DNA of 13,050 bases from CATJXY01 sp964623925 (GTDB taxonomy: Bacteria; Bacillota_I; Bacilli_A; Erysipelotrichales; Erysipelotrichaceae). The notes under the pieces were generated by a model that ran no database searches, had not been told where the DNA came from, and was given only the letters and a program-made list of their open reading frames with translations. The position numbers and the translations under genes were made by a program. The stretch is from the NCBI GenBank assembly GCA_964623925.1, contig CAZUVT010000050.1, forward strand, positions 1 through 13,050, read 5' to 3'. Below, piece after piece: positions 1-6,633 of the stretch. Position 1 is the first letter of the stretch. Each line of letters begins with the position of its first letter.

Positions 1-1042
1 AAGCCATATACACAGCGTTGGATTTAGGTGCGATGGACATATAGATGACGGCTTGGCTTAAATGAACACTGCATTCCGGCATGCCGATATAGTGGCATGC
101 CTGATAGGCATTGATGGCGATTTCCAATGCTTTTGGATCGGCCAGGCCGATATCTTCGCTGGCAAAGCGGGTGACTCGTCTTGCGACATAGAGCGGGTCT
201 TCACCGGCTTCCAGCATTCTTGCCAGCCAATAGACTGCTGCATCCGGATCGGAATTCCGCATGGATTTATGCAAGGCCGAGATGAGATTATAATGTTCTT
301 CTCCATTTTTATCATACAACAGAGATTTCTTTGAAATACATTGTTCTAAGATTTCCGGGTGGACCTGAGTGATTCCGTTTTCATCTGCTTCGCTGTTCAA
401 GATGACCATTTCCAGAACTGAAAGGGCACTTCGGGCATCTCCGTTTGAAAATACAGCAATCATATTTAAGAGTTCATCGGATATTTGAACCGGTGTATCT
501 TTAAATCCTCTTGGATCATTCAAGGCTCTTTTTAATAAGGAAACGATTTCTTCTGTTTTCAATGACTGCAAGACAAAGACGCGGCATCTTGAAAGAAGAG
601 CGCTGTTGATTTCAAAGGAAGGATTTTCAGTGGTGGCCCCGATCAAAATGATCGATCCCTTTTCTACAAATGGCAAAAAAGCATCTTGCTGAGCTTTATT
701 GAAACGATGGATCTCGTCGACAAAAACGATCGTCTTTTCATGAAAAAGGGAATTGTCTTCCACTTTCTGCATGAGTGTTCTAATTTCTTTAATACCGCTT
801 GTTACGGCTGAGAAGGTAACAAAGGAGGCTTTGGTCTGATTGGAGATGATCTTGGCCAATGTGGTTTTTCCTACACCCGGAGGTCCCCAGAAGATCATGG
901 AGGAAATCTGATCATTTTCAATCAGTTTTCTTAAAATCTTTCCGGGTCCGATCAGATGGGTCTGACCGGAAAACTCATCCAAATTCTCAGGTCGAAGACG
1001 ATCTGCCAGGGGTTTGAATTCCATTTCTTGTTCTGATTTCAT
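1..1042 (-). CDS. rarA: RarA/MgsA-type AAA+ ATPase (C-terminus cut off by window edge)
   Basis: Replication-associated recombination protein A, a clamp-loader-like AAA+ ATPase acting at stalled forks and single-strand gaps (family knowledge). About 347 codons are present, against roughly 420-450 residues in the family, so the C-terminal tetramerisation part lies left of the window. Visible in order: Walker A GPPGVGKT (residues 53-60), Walker B VFVDE followed by the RarA-typical IHRFNKAQQD (106-120), sensor-1 GATTEN followed by PSFEIN (135-146), and the arginine-finger segment SALLSRC (147-153). The later AGEDPLYVARR and ASEDIGLADP stretches are also typical of RarA. The start ATG at 1042 is preceded by GGAGGG five to six bases upstream. 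The gene diverges from the fusion GTPase at 1183, with a 140-bp shared promoter region. No frameshift is seen. The family assignment is secure; DnaX-like clamp loaders lack the FNKAQQD stretch. Confidence 0.95.
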   Translation of the reverse strand, partial: MKSEQEMEFKPLADRLRPENLDEFSGQTHLIGPGKILRKLIENDQISSMIFWGPPGVGKTTLAKIISNQTKASFVTFSAVTSGIKEIRTLMQKVEDNSLFHEKTIVFVDEIHRFNKAQQDAFLPFVEKGSIILIGATTENPSFEINSALLSRCRVFVLQSLKTEEIVSLLKRALNDPRGFKDTPVQISDELLNMIAVFSNGDARSALSVLEMVILNSEADENGITQVHPEILEQCISKKSLLYDKNGEEHYNLISALHKSMRNSDPDAAVYWLARMLEAGEDPLYVARRVTRFASEDIGLADPKALEIAINAYQACHYIGMPECSVHLSQAVIYMSIAPKSNAVYMA

Positions 1043-1063
1043 GGTGTCCCTCCTTTTTTCATT

Positions 1064-1092
1064 ATTATAAAATGAATTGTTTGATCTCGCAA
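1064..1092 (-). promoter_or_regulatory. Predicted sigma-A promoter of rarA
   Basis: On the minus strand a -35 TTGCGA (1092-1087) and a -10 TATAAT (1069-1064) are separated by exactly 17 bp and lie just upstream of the rarA ribosome site. The -35 matches consensus at four of six positions, the -10 at all six. Prediction from sequence only. Confidence 0.6.
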
Positions 1093-1126
1093 TGAAAAAG
1101 AATCAGACTTTCTGCATGCAGGAAAT

Positions 1127-1155
1127 TTGTTTTTGATGCGTTTATCAGTTATAAT
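1127..1155 (+). promoter_or_regulatory. Predicted sigma-A promoter of the fusion GTPase gene
   Basis: TTGTTT (1127-1132) and a perfect TATAAT (1150-1155) are 17 bp apart. Transcription would start near 1162, giving a leader of about 20 bases that holds the ribosome site AAGGAAGTG before the ATG at 1183. The -35 is weak. The promoter lies back-to-back with the rarA promoter. Confidence 0.55.
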
Positions 1156-1182
1156 GATAATAATTGAAAAGGAAGTGATCCC

Positions 1183-3756
1183 ATGAAACAGCTTGTAACC
1201 GGAATCCTGGCTCATGTCGATGCAGGAAAGACAACGCTCAGCGAAAGCATGCTTTATCTTTCGGGCATGATCCGCAAGATGGGCAGAGTGGATCACAAGG
1301 ATGCCTTTCTTGATTTTGATTTACAGGAAAGAGATCGGGGGATTACGATTTTTTCCAAACAGGCAGTTTTAAAATGGAAAGATACTGAAATCAATCTGTT
1401 GGATACGCCGGGACATGTCGATTTTTCATCGGAAATGGAAAGAACATTGCAGGTCTTGGATGTTGCCATTTTGGTGATCAACGGACAGGATGGGGTGCAG
1501 ATTCATACAGAAACGATCTGGGATCTTTTGAAACATTATCAGCTTCCGGTCTTTATCTTTATTAATAAGATGGATATCAGTTTTAGGGAGAGAGAAGAAC
1601 TGTTGGAAGAATTGCAGGAAAAACTGTCATCTTCCTGTCTTGATCTGACAGAAGGAATCGAGAACATGTTGGAAAAGATCGCACTATGCGATGAAGAACT
1701 TTTGGATGATTATCTTCAAAATCAAATAATTGATACAAATAAAGTGAAAAAAGCGATTTCCGAGCGGAAAATCTTTCCGTGCTATTTTGGGTCGGCTTTA
1801 AAAATGAATGGGGTCGATCGCTTATTGGAGGATCTGAATGAATTGACGACATCTTTGGATTATGGAGATGAATTCAAGGCAAAGGTTTATAAGATCTCGC
1901 GTGATGAATCCGGCAACCGATTGACCCATATTAAAATTACCGGTGGTGTTTTAAAAGCGAAACAGAAGCTTTCTGAAACAGAAAAAGTAGATCAGATCAG
2001 ACGGTATTCCGGAAACAAATATCAGATGCTGGATGAGGCATCTGCCGGAATGATTGTGGCCTTAAAAGGTTTGAAGAAAATTGAGGCAGGGGAAGGATTG
2101 GGAAGTGAAATCGGGACATTTCATCCTTTTATTTCTTCCTATATGCAGTATCAGTTATTATTTGATGAAAAAGTAGATCCGATCATGATGCTGGAGAAGA
2201 TGAGAGAATTGAGCGAAGAAGATCCGCAGCTTCATGTTTCTTATAATGCTTTAGATAAGAAGATCCATCTTCAACTGATGGGGGAAGTACAGATCGAAGT
2301 ATTAAAGCGGATCATTGAGCAACGCACCGGCGTGTCAGTCGAGCTGAGTCAGGGGAATGTGATCTACAAAGAAACGATCATAGATAAGGTAGAAGGAGTC
2401 GGACATTTTGAGCCGTTACGTCATTATGCAGAAGTGCATCTGAAAATGGAACCGTTAAGTCCGGGAAACGGCTTGCAGTTTGCGAGCGATTGTCCGGAAG
2501 ATGAACTGGCAAAAAACTGGCAGCGTTTGATCCTGACCCATCTGGAAGAAAAAGAACATCTCGGTGTTTTGACGGGGTCTCCTATTACCGATATGAAGAT
2601 CACACTGATTGCGGGGAGGGCTCATCAGAAACATACCGAAGGCGGAGATTTCCGTCAGGCAACCTATCGGGCGGTAAGACATGGTTTAAAAATGGCTCAT
2701 TCTGTTGTCTTAGAACCTTATTATCGATTTAAATTGGAAATTCCAAATGAATTTTTAAGCAGAGCGATGTTTGACTTGGAAAGAATGGCAGCATCTTTTG
2801 AAATTACAGAGTCGGAAAATGAACTGAGTAAGATCAGTGGACAGGCCGCGGTTTCAAAAATGCAGAATTATCAGGCAGAAGTGGTTTCCTATACAAAAGG
2901 AAGAGGCAGACTTCTATGTGCATTAGATGGATACTTTCCGTGTGATGATCAGGAAGAGGTCATCCGAAAGATCGGATATGACAGCGAACGAGACCTGGAT
3001 AATCCAACCGGATCCGTTTTCTGTTCCCATGGAGCCGGATTTACGGTGGACTGGAATCATGTTCAAGACTATATGCATATTAAGTCTTCAAAAGCTCAGA
3101 ATTCATCTGAGATTCAAAGAAAAGATCGGGTAAACCGGATAGATGAAGAGGAACTGATCAGGATCTTTAATCAAAGCGGTGGAAGAAATGCCAAAGATAA
3201 AGAGAAAAAAGGAAAATTTATTTCGAAGGAAGAAGAGTACCAAAAAGTTGAAATTATTGAACAAAAGCCGGAGATCTTGATCGTTGATGGATATAATATG
3301 CTTTATTCGTGGGAGGAGCTGAATCTTTTAGCTAAAGAGAACCTGGATGCGGCAAGAGATCGGCTGATTGATATGATGAGCAGCTATCAGGGATATCGCG
3401 GATGTGCTTTGATCCTGGTTTTTGATGCCTATAAAGTTCGTGAAAATACCGGCTCAGTTTATAACAATGGAAGTATTTATATCGTTTATACCAAGCATGC
3501 ACAAACAGCAGATTCTTATATTGAAAAAGCAACTCATGAATTAAAAGAGAAATATAAGGTGACTGTAGCGACTTCCGATGGCATGGAGCAGAGGATTATT
3601 TTGGGAGAAGGGGCTTTGCGCATGTCAGCCAGAGAGCTTGAAGCAGATGCAAAGCGTGTTCATTTGGAAGGATTAAAAGAAAATAGGCTTAAAAATTCAG
3701 GAAGCTTTCGCCCTCTTGAGAAAATAAGAGCGATCACAGAGAATGAAATTGAATAA
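1183..3756 (+). CDS. Tet(M)/EF-G-like translation GTPase fused to a YacP/Rae1-like NYN ribonuclease domain
   Basis: An 857-residue two-part protein. Residues 1 to about 635 are a translational GTPase of the ribosomal-protection (Tet(M)/EF-G) type: P-loop AHVDAGKTT (10-18), RGIT switch I (52-55), DTPGH (74-78), NKMD (128-131), GSAL G5 (203-206), then the EF-G-like domains II-V, including a domain-IV stretch with TEGGDFR (485-491). A charged linker (about 638-695) leads to a NYN/PIN-like nuclease domain: IVDGYNM (700-706), VFDAYKVR (746-753), TADSYIEKA (775-783) and TSDGMEQ (797-803). These carry the conserved acidic residues of YacP/Rae1, the Bacillus ribosome-associated endonuclease that cuts mRNA in the A site (family knowledge). 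Classical Tet proteins are about 640 residues and end before this. I infer a ribosome A-site factor that can cut mRNA; tetracycline resistance should not be assumed. Related fusions probably exist in other Clostridia/Erysipelotrichia under 'TetM-family' names. The start has the ribosome site AAGGAAGTG. The amidase gene follows after 26 bp. Confidence 0.88.
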   Translation: MKQLVTGILAHVDAGKTTLSESMLYLSGMIRKMGRVDHKDAFLDFDLQERDRGITIFSKQAVLKWKDTEINLLDTPGHVDFSSEMERTLQVLDVAILVINGQDGVQIHTETIWDLLKHYQLPVFIFINKMDISFREREELLEELQEKLSSSCLDLTEGIENMLEKIALCDEELLDDYLQNQIIDTNKVKKAISERKIFPCYFGSALKMNGVDRLLEDLNELTTSLDYGDEFKAKVYKISRDESGNRLTHIKITGGVLKAKQKLSETEKVDQIRRYSGNKYQMLDEASAGMIVALKGLKKIEAGEGLGSEIGTFHPFISSYMQYQLLFDEKVDPIMMLEKMRELSEEDPQLHVSYNALDKKIHLQLMGEVQIEVLKRIIEQRTGVSVELSQGNVIYKETIIDKVEGVGHFEPLRHYAEVHLKMEPLSPGNGLQFASDCPEDELAKNWQRLILTHLEEKEHLGVLTGSPITDMKITLIAGRAHQKHTEGGDFRQATYRAVRHGLKMAHSVVLEPYYRFKLEIPNEFLSRAMFDLERMAASFEITESENELSKISGQAAVSKMQNYQAEVVSYTKGRGRLLCALDGYFPCDDQEEVIRKIGYDSERDLDNPTGSVFCSHGAGFTVDWNHVQDYMHIKSSKAQNSSEIQRKDRVNRIDEEELIRIFNQSGGRNAKDKEKKGKFISKEEEYQKVEIIEQKPEILIVDGYNMLYSWEELNLLAKENLDAARDRLIDMMSSYQGYRGCALILVFDAYKVRENTGSVYNNGSIYIVYTKHAQTADSYIEKATHELKEKYKVTVATSDGMEQRIILGEGALRMSARELEADAKRVHLEGLKENRLKNSGSFRPLEKIRAITENEIE

Positions 3757-3761
3757 AAAGT

Positions 3762-3796
3762 ATTTTTCTCTCATATTCTTTAATGGTGAGAAAAAT
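3762..3796 (+). promoter_or_regulatory. Inverted repeat around the amidase start
   Basis: ATTTTTCTC (3762-3770) and GAGAAAAAT (3788-3796) are exact reverse complements separated by 17 bases. In mRNA the hairpin would cover the 3' half of the putative ribosome site GGTGAG and the first two bases of the ATG at 3795. The stem is AT-rich and weak, so chance is possible. If it forms, ribosomes finishing the upstream gene at 3756 could open it, giving translational coupling. Confidence 0.3.
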
Positions 3797-4487
3797 GAAG
3801 AAGAAAGTTATGATATCCGCTGTTATAGCAGTTATGCTGGGACTGGGCTTTGTCGCTGCATCTTCATTTGAAAAAGCGATTACGGTTTTCAGCAATCACG
3901 ATCTTGTCGGAATTACGGTTGTGATCGATGCCGGTCATGGCGGAGTGGATCCGGGCAGCAGCCGGGGAAATGTGATTGAAGATGAGATCAATCTGAGCAT
4001 CGCGAAATTATTGGAGAAGATTTTAAAGGAATCCGGAGCAGAAGTGATCATGATCCGTGATGAAGATGAAGATCTTTCAGAACAGGGAGCTTCCAGCAAG
4101 AAACAGTCGGATCTGAAAGCTCGTGTAGAAATCATGAATCAGGAAAATGTCACTTTTTTTATCAGTCTGCACGGGAATATCAGTCTGGATACGAAAGTGA
4201 AAGGCGCTCAGGTATATTATCAAAGCGGCAATGAACCATCTCGGATCTTGGCAGAGTGTGTTCAGCAAGCATTGAAAAGCACCACTTCCAGCAAGTTTAT
4301 CATCAAAAAGGGAGATTACTATATTTTAAATAATACGAGTAATCCCGGGATTTTAGTGGAATATGGTTTTTTGAGCAATGCGGCTGAAAGAGAGAAGTTG
4401 AAAGACGCAAAATACCAGGAAGCAATCGCTTATAATATTTATGAGGGAATCCTGGAATATCTGAAAAAAATAAAAATTAATTTATAA
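3783..4487 (+). CDS. cwlD: CwlD-like N-acetylmuramoyl-L-alanine amidase (Amidase_3), membrane-anchored or secreted
   Basis: Zinc amidase that cuts the bond between N-acetylmuramic acid and L-alanine of peptidoglycan outside the membrane. An N-terminal hydrophobic segment (about residues 9-27) follows a Lys-rich start. The Amidase_3 signature is complete: IDAGHGG (48-54, zinc His52), Glu66, SLHGN (128-132, zinc His130), and the catalytic-Glu segment LVEYGFLSN (191-199, Glu193). Length (234) and layout follow Bacillus CwlD, the amidase needed for cortex muramic lactam in spores: an insertion with Lys residues before DLKARVEIMN, and YILNNTSNPG before LVE. Function in sporulation is inferred; a vegetative amidase of the same fold is the alternative. 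The ATG at 3795 is an attractive alternative start because GGTGAG (3785-3790) sits four bases before it, while nothing resembling a ribosome site precedes 3783. The gene is probably co-transcribed with the fusion GTPase gene. Confidence 0.85.
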   Translation: MVRKMKKKVMISAVIAVMLGLGFVAASSFEKAITVFSNHDLVGITVVIDAGHGGVDPGSSRGNVIEDEINLSIAKLLEKILKESGAEVIMIRDEDEDLSEQGASSKKQSDLKARVEIMNQENVTFFISLHGNISLDTKVKGAQVYYQSGNEPSRILAECVQQALKSTTSSKFIIKKGDYYILNNTSNPGILVEYGFLSNAAEREKLKDAKYQEAIAYNIYEGILEYLKKIKINL

Positions 4488-4494
4488 AAAATGA

Positions 4495-4523
4495 TTGACA
4501 TTCAAGATGTCAGGTGGTATTAT
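4495..4523 (+). promoter_or_regulatory. Near-consensus sigma-A promoter of the tRNA unit
   Basis: TTGACA (4495-4500) and TATTAT (4518-4523) are 17 bp apart; TATAAT at 4521-4526 overlaps the latter but would give a 20-bp spacer. It lies 20 bases before tRNA-Ile and only a few bases after the amidase stop codon, so the tRNAs have their own start of transcription. Confidence 0.75.
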
Positions 4524-4543
4524 AATCAAGCATTCGATGAAAT

Positions 4544-4620
<77 letters not shown>

Positions 4621-4640
4621 TCGAATTTAATTATACAAAT

Positions 4641-4716
4641 GGGGTATTAGCTCAGCTGGGAGAGCACCTGCCTTGCACGCAGGGGGTCAACGGTTCGAAC
4701 CCGTTATGCTCCACCA
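4641..4716 (+). tRNA. tRNA-Ala (anticodon UGC)
   Basis: A cloverleaf of 76 bases with encoded CCA (4714-4716). The acceptor stem GGGGTAT pairs with ATGCTCC with two G-U pairs. The anticodon stem CCTGC/GCAGG holds the loop CTTGCAC with anticodon TGC at 4674-4676. The T arm is AACGG/CCGTT with loop TTCGAAC. It lies 20 bases after tRNA-Ile in the order usually seen in rRNA spacers, but no rRNA is present here. Confidence 0.97.
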
Positions 4717-4729
4717 TTTATAAAAATTC

Positions 4730-4752
4730 AAGTCTCGTGTGAGGCTTTTTTT
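4730..4752 (+). terminator. Intrinsic terminator of the tRNA unit
   Basis: AGTCTC, loop GTGT, GAGGCT (one G-U pair), flanked by A on the left and followed by a run of seven T. It lies 14 bases after tRNA-Ala. Confidence 0.8.
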
Positions 4753-4890
4753 GTTGTTGGTGGTGAAGAAATAGGATAAATGTCCGATTGAATTATGAAA
4801 AATTTATGAAAATTTCTTCTGTGATTATGAAAAAACATCAATTGATTCCAAACAATTTGTCGTTTTATGACTTAAATCCCCGTAAAAGAG

Positions 4891-4919
4891 TTGACGAATG
4901 ATTTTGTGAAAAATATAAT
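4891..4919 (+). promoter_or_regulatory. Strong sigma-A promoter of the lipoprotein genes
   Basis: TTGACG (4891-4896) and TATAAT (4914-4919) are separated by exactly 17 bp, with 11 of 12 consensus bases. The predicted start of transcription is near 4926. The promoter drives the genes at 5056 and 5834. Confidence 0.8.
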
Positions 4920-4935
4920 TATAAGTAGTTATAAT
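4918..4935. promoter_or_regulatory. Perfect dyad over the predicted transcription start (possible operator)
   Basis: ATTATAA-GTAG-TTATAAT is a perfect 7-bp inverted repeat centred near 4926.5, overlapping the last two bases of the -10 element and the predicted +1. Such a position is usual for a repressor operator. No known operator consensus is recognised, and AT-rich DNA gives such dyads by chance fairly often. Confidence 0.35.
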
Positions 4936-5023
4936 CCGATAACATCACTTTGAAAGAATAATCATTAAAGGGCATGGTGTTTATTCACATCATAAAGGGA
5001 ATATTGCATTATAACTATAACTT
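4923..5023 (+). promoter_or_regulatory. Possible structured 5' leader closed by a long-range stem
   Basis: AGTTATAAT (4927-4935) is complementary to ATTATAACT (5008-5016). A further AAGT (4923-4926) can pair with ACTT (5020-5023) across a 3-base bulge. The stem begins at about the first base of the predicted transcript. It encloses roughly 70 bases with an inner imperfect hairpin, ATGGTGT / ACATCAT around TTATTC (4973-4993). No known riboswitch class is recognised. Confidence 0.3.
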
Positions 5024-5055
5024 GTTGAAGATAACAATTAAACGAGGGAGGAAAA

Positions 5056-5814
5056 ATGAAAAAAAGAAATTTAATTAAAATTCTTTTGGCCCTGTTGGTT
5101 ACTGCAAGTTTGTTTGCTTGCTCAGCAAATAATGCTTCAGATAGCCAAGGTTCTGATGGTGAACCGGAAACAAGTGACGGAGCTCAAGGTTGTACTGCCG
5201 ATGGAGAAATCAGTCTTGATGTAATCAATGACTATTTAAACAACAGTGCTGATCTGGGTGAAGGCTCAACAGGAAATGTCGTTGCAGTCATTCCGATCAA
5301 TCACGTAAACGGACCAAGAGAAGAAACTAATTTCTATGCATTTGTCAATTTCAAGTATAAGGCAAGAAATTATATTAAATATCAGATCACTTATCTGTCA
5401 TGCACATGCCGTAGCGCGGATGTAAACTACTGGATGACAGCTTATGTTGAATTGAGCTTGCCTGATAGCAAAAATGTTGAAGATGCAGTTGTTAGAACAT
5501 TGTCATTTGATCGCGATGCAAACGATCATTACACTGCCGGATTCTGGGGAGACAGCGATCCGACACCGGCAGGATTCACTTATGAACAATTCAAAGAACA
5601 GTATATTCCTTTCTTTATCGGAAAAGATGCTAAGTATTTGGAAACATTAAGTGTTATGGAAGATATTGATGCTGCTGATTACAGCGCAGGAGAAGGAAGA
5701 GCAGATCTTACAATCGATGCATTGACAGGATCTTCAGTTTCCGCAAACAATATTATCCGTATGTTAAATGCCCTGATGAAATATCATGCAACAGATGATT
5801 ATTTCGCACAATAA
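5056..5814 (+). CDS. Lipoprotein with a C-terminal FMN-binding-like (flavinylation) motif
   Basis: A 252-residue predicted surface lipoprotein. The signal peptide has Lys/Arg at the start, a hydrophobic core and lipobox LFAC with lipid Cys22. A low-complexity Ser/Asp/Gly linker (23-50) follows. Near the C-terminus DALTGSSVS (221-229) resembles the D-x-x-(S/T)-G-A-(S/T) site where ApbE links FMN through a phosphodiester bond in FMN_bind domains (RnfG, NqrC, PplA); Ser227 would be the acceptor and Ser226 stands at the usual Ala. The motif is followed by a helix (NNIIRMLNALMKY), as in that family, and preceded by strand-like segments (129-151). This supports an FMN-binding role, but overall similarity is weak and I did not recognise the N-terminal half. 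Cys46, Cys116 and Cys118 (CTC) could also be redox-active. The gene has a GGGAGG ribosome site and the strong promoter at 4891. The rhodanese lipoprotein gene begins 19 bp downstream, clearly the same operon. Confidence 0.6.
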   Translation: MKKRNLIKILLALLVTASLFACSANNASDSQGSDGEPETSDGAQGCTADGEISLDVINDYLNNSADLGEGSTGNVVAVIPINHVNGPREETNFYAFVNFKYKARNYIKYQITYLSCTCRSADVNYWMTAYVELSLPDSKNVEDAVVRTLSFDRDANDHYTAGFWGDSDPTPAGFTYEQFKEQYIPFFIGKDAKYLETLSVMEDIDAADYSAGEGRADLTIDALTGSSVSANNIIRMLNALMKYHATDDYFAQ

Positions 5815-5833
5815 ATGAAAGAGGAAAATTAAA

Positions 5834-6517
5834 ATGAAAAAACTATTAATGTTGGCTTTGGCTGCTTTATTGTTGGCCGGATGCGCTGGCAAAACAGATT
5901 GTCCTGAATGCGAAGTTTGTGAGCCATGTGATGAACCTACAGTTGTTGAACCGGTTGCTCTACCAGATGCACGCGATTTGACAAAGAAGTATGCACCAAG
6001 TGAAGGTGCTGCTGAAGTAGCTTGTGCAGCAGATGTTTATACAAATGCTTGTGCAGCAATTACAGTTGATAACTTGACAGATTATCTTGGACGCGACGAT
6101 GTTCTTTACATCGACCTTCGTGATTACAAGGATTATGCTAAGAAGCATTTGAAAAACTTCGAATGTCTTCCATATTTTGCATTGATCTTTGATGCAGAAG
6201 CAGGTACAGAAGGTAAGCCTCAGTTGTTCGGTGGATCAGTTGATGAACCAGTTGCAACTTATGAAGAATCTATGGCTTTGATGGAAGCTATGTTCCCGAA
6301 AGATAAGACAATCTTCTTCATGTGCCAGAGCGGTGGACGTGTTGCTCAGATGATGAAGTTGATGGATGCATTAGGATATGACATGAGCAAGATCTACAAT
6401 GTTGGTGGTATGGGTCAGTATACAGATGCTAAGTATGCTCCATATACAACAGATGCTGCTGAAGTTGTTGTTGATGCTGTTTACAGCTTCGAAGGTTTGA
6501 CACCGGTTGCTAAGTAA
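5834..6517 (+). CDS. Lipoprotein with Cys cluster and an intact rhodanese domain
   Basis: A 227-residue predicted surface lipoprotein. Lipobox LAGC gives lipid Cys17. Directly after it comes a regular cluster Cys23-x2-Cys26-x2-Cys29-x2-Cys32, a metal- or Fe-S-ligand-like spacing or a set of redox thiols. Residues about 76-205 form a rhodanese domain: VLYIDLRDYKDYAKKH (90-105) matches the D-R-x-x-x-(Y/F)-x-x-x-H core, and the active loop CQSGGR (164-169) has the catalytic Cys and closing Arg. Rhodaneses move sulfane sulfur via a cysteine persulfide; extracytosolic forms may instead handle thiols. The substrate is unknown. The insertion between the DLRD core and the active loop (about 111-155) is long. 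Lys codons are nearly all AAG and Ala/Val codons mostly GCT/GTT, unlike its neighbours, which suggests high expression. The ribosome site is GAGGA. The gene is followed by a strong terminator. A degenerate paralog lies just downstream. Confidence 0.85.
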   Translation: MKKLLMLALAALLLAGCAGKTDCPECEVCEPCDEPTVVEPVALPDARDLTKKYAPSEGAAEVACAADVYTNACAAITVDNLTDYLGRDDVLYIDLRDYKDYAKKHLKNFECLPYFALIFDAEAGTEGKPQLFGGSVDEPVATYEESMALMEAMFPKDKTIFFMCQSGGRVAQMMKLMDALGYDMSKIYNVGGMGQYTDAKYAPYTTDAAEVVVDAVYSFEGLTPVAK

Positions 6518-6536
6518 TTAAACTTAAGTTTATAAC

Positions 6537-6568
6537 AAAAAGGATATCCTGAAACAGGATATCCTTTT
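6537..6568 (+). terminator. Strong intrinsic terminator, probably bidirectional
   Basis: A perfect 14-bp stem, AAAAGGATATCCTG (6538-6551) and CAGGATATCCTTTT (6555-6568), with an AAA loop. It has T residues on the right and A residues on the left. It ends the two-gene lipoprotein operon; read-through to the next gene is unlikely. Confidence 0.85.
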
Positions 6569-6600
6569 AACTTGTCATGGAAGTTTCTTTCTATTTCGAT

Positions 6601-6606
6601 TATAAT
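6601..6606 (+). promoter_or_regulatory. Predicted -10 element for the second rhodanese lipoprotein gene
   Basis: A perfect TATAAT. The best-spaced -35 (TGGAAG, 6578-6583) is poor, and TTGTCA at 6572 would give a 23-bp spacer, so an activator may be needed. Transcription from here would begin near 6613, after the ATG at 6577, which argues for the start at 6634. Confidence 0.45.
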
Positions 6607-6621
6607 AGAATAAAGAGAAAT

Positions 6622-6626
6622 GAGGA
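6622..6626 (+). promoter_or_regulatory. Ribosome site that fixes the start at 6634
   Basis: GAGGA lies 7 bases before the ATG at 6634. No ribosome site precedes the longer ORF's ATG at 6577, which sits in the terminator/promoter region. Confidence 0.7.
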
Positions 6627-6633
6627 TTCTGTT

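Larger units (their letters stand above)
4753..5055 (+). other. AT-rich control region and leader upstream of the lipoprotein genes
   Basis: There is no coding sequence in these 303 bases. Four copies of a TTATGA motif, three of them extended to TTATGAAAA, start at 4793, 4804, 4825 and 4865, with steps near one, two and four helical turns. They lie upstream of the promoter at 4891-4919. From the predicted transcription start (about 4926) to the ATG at 5056 there is a leader of about 130 bases. It contains several inverted repeats and ends in the strong ribosome site GGGAGG (5046-5051). Confidence 0.6.

Noticed and set aside
62..334. Plus-strand ORF of 90 codons
   Set aside because: It lies antisense inside rarA, which has clear family motifs on the other strand, and has no ribosome site.
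1183..3756. Tetracycline resistance gene
   Set aside because: The GTPase half is Tet-like but has a different domain-IV sequence (TEGGDFR region) and a C-terminal nuclease domain, and lies in a housekeeping-like context. Resistance cannot be inferred.
4923..5023. Known riboswitch (fluoride, purine, c-di-GMP) before the lipoprotein operon
   Set aside because: Short resemblances such as GCATGGTGTT were noted, but the conserved cores of these classes are missing.
6577..6633. Longer N-terminus for the second rhodanese lipoprotein
   Set aside because: The ATG at 6577 has no ribosome site, overlaps the promoter, and would bury the signal peptide 19 residues inside.
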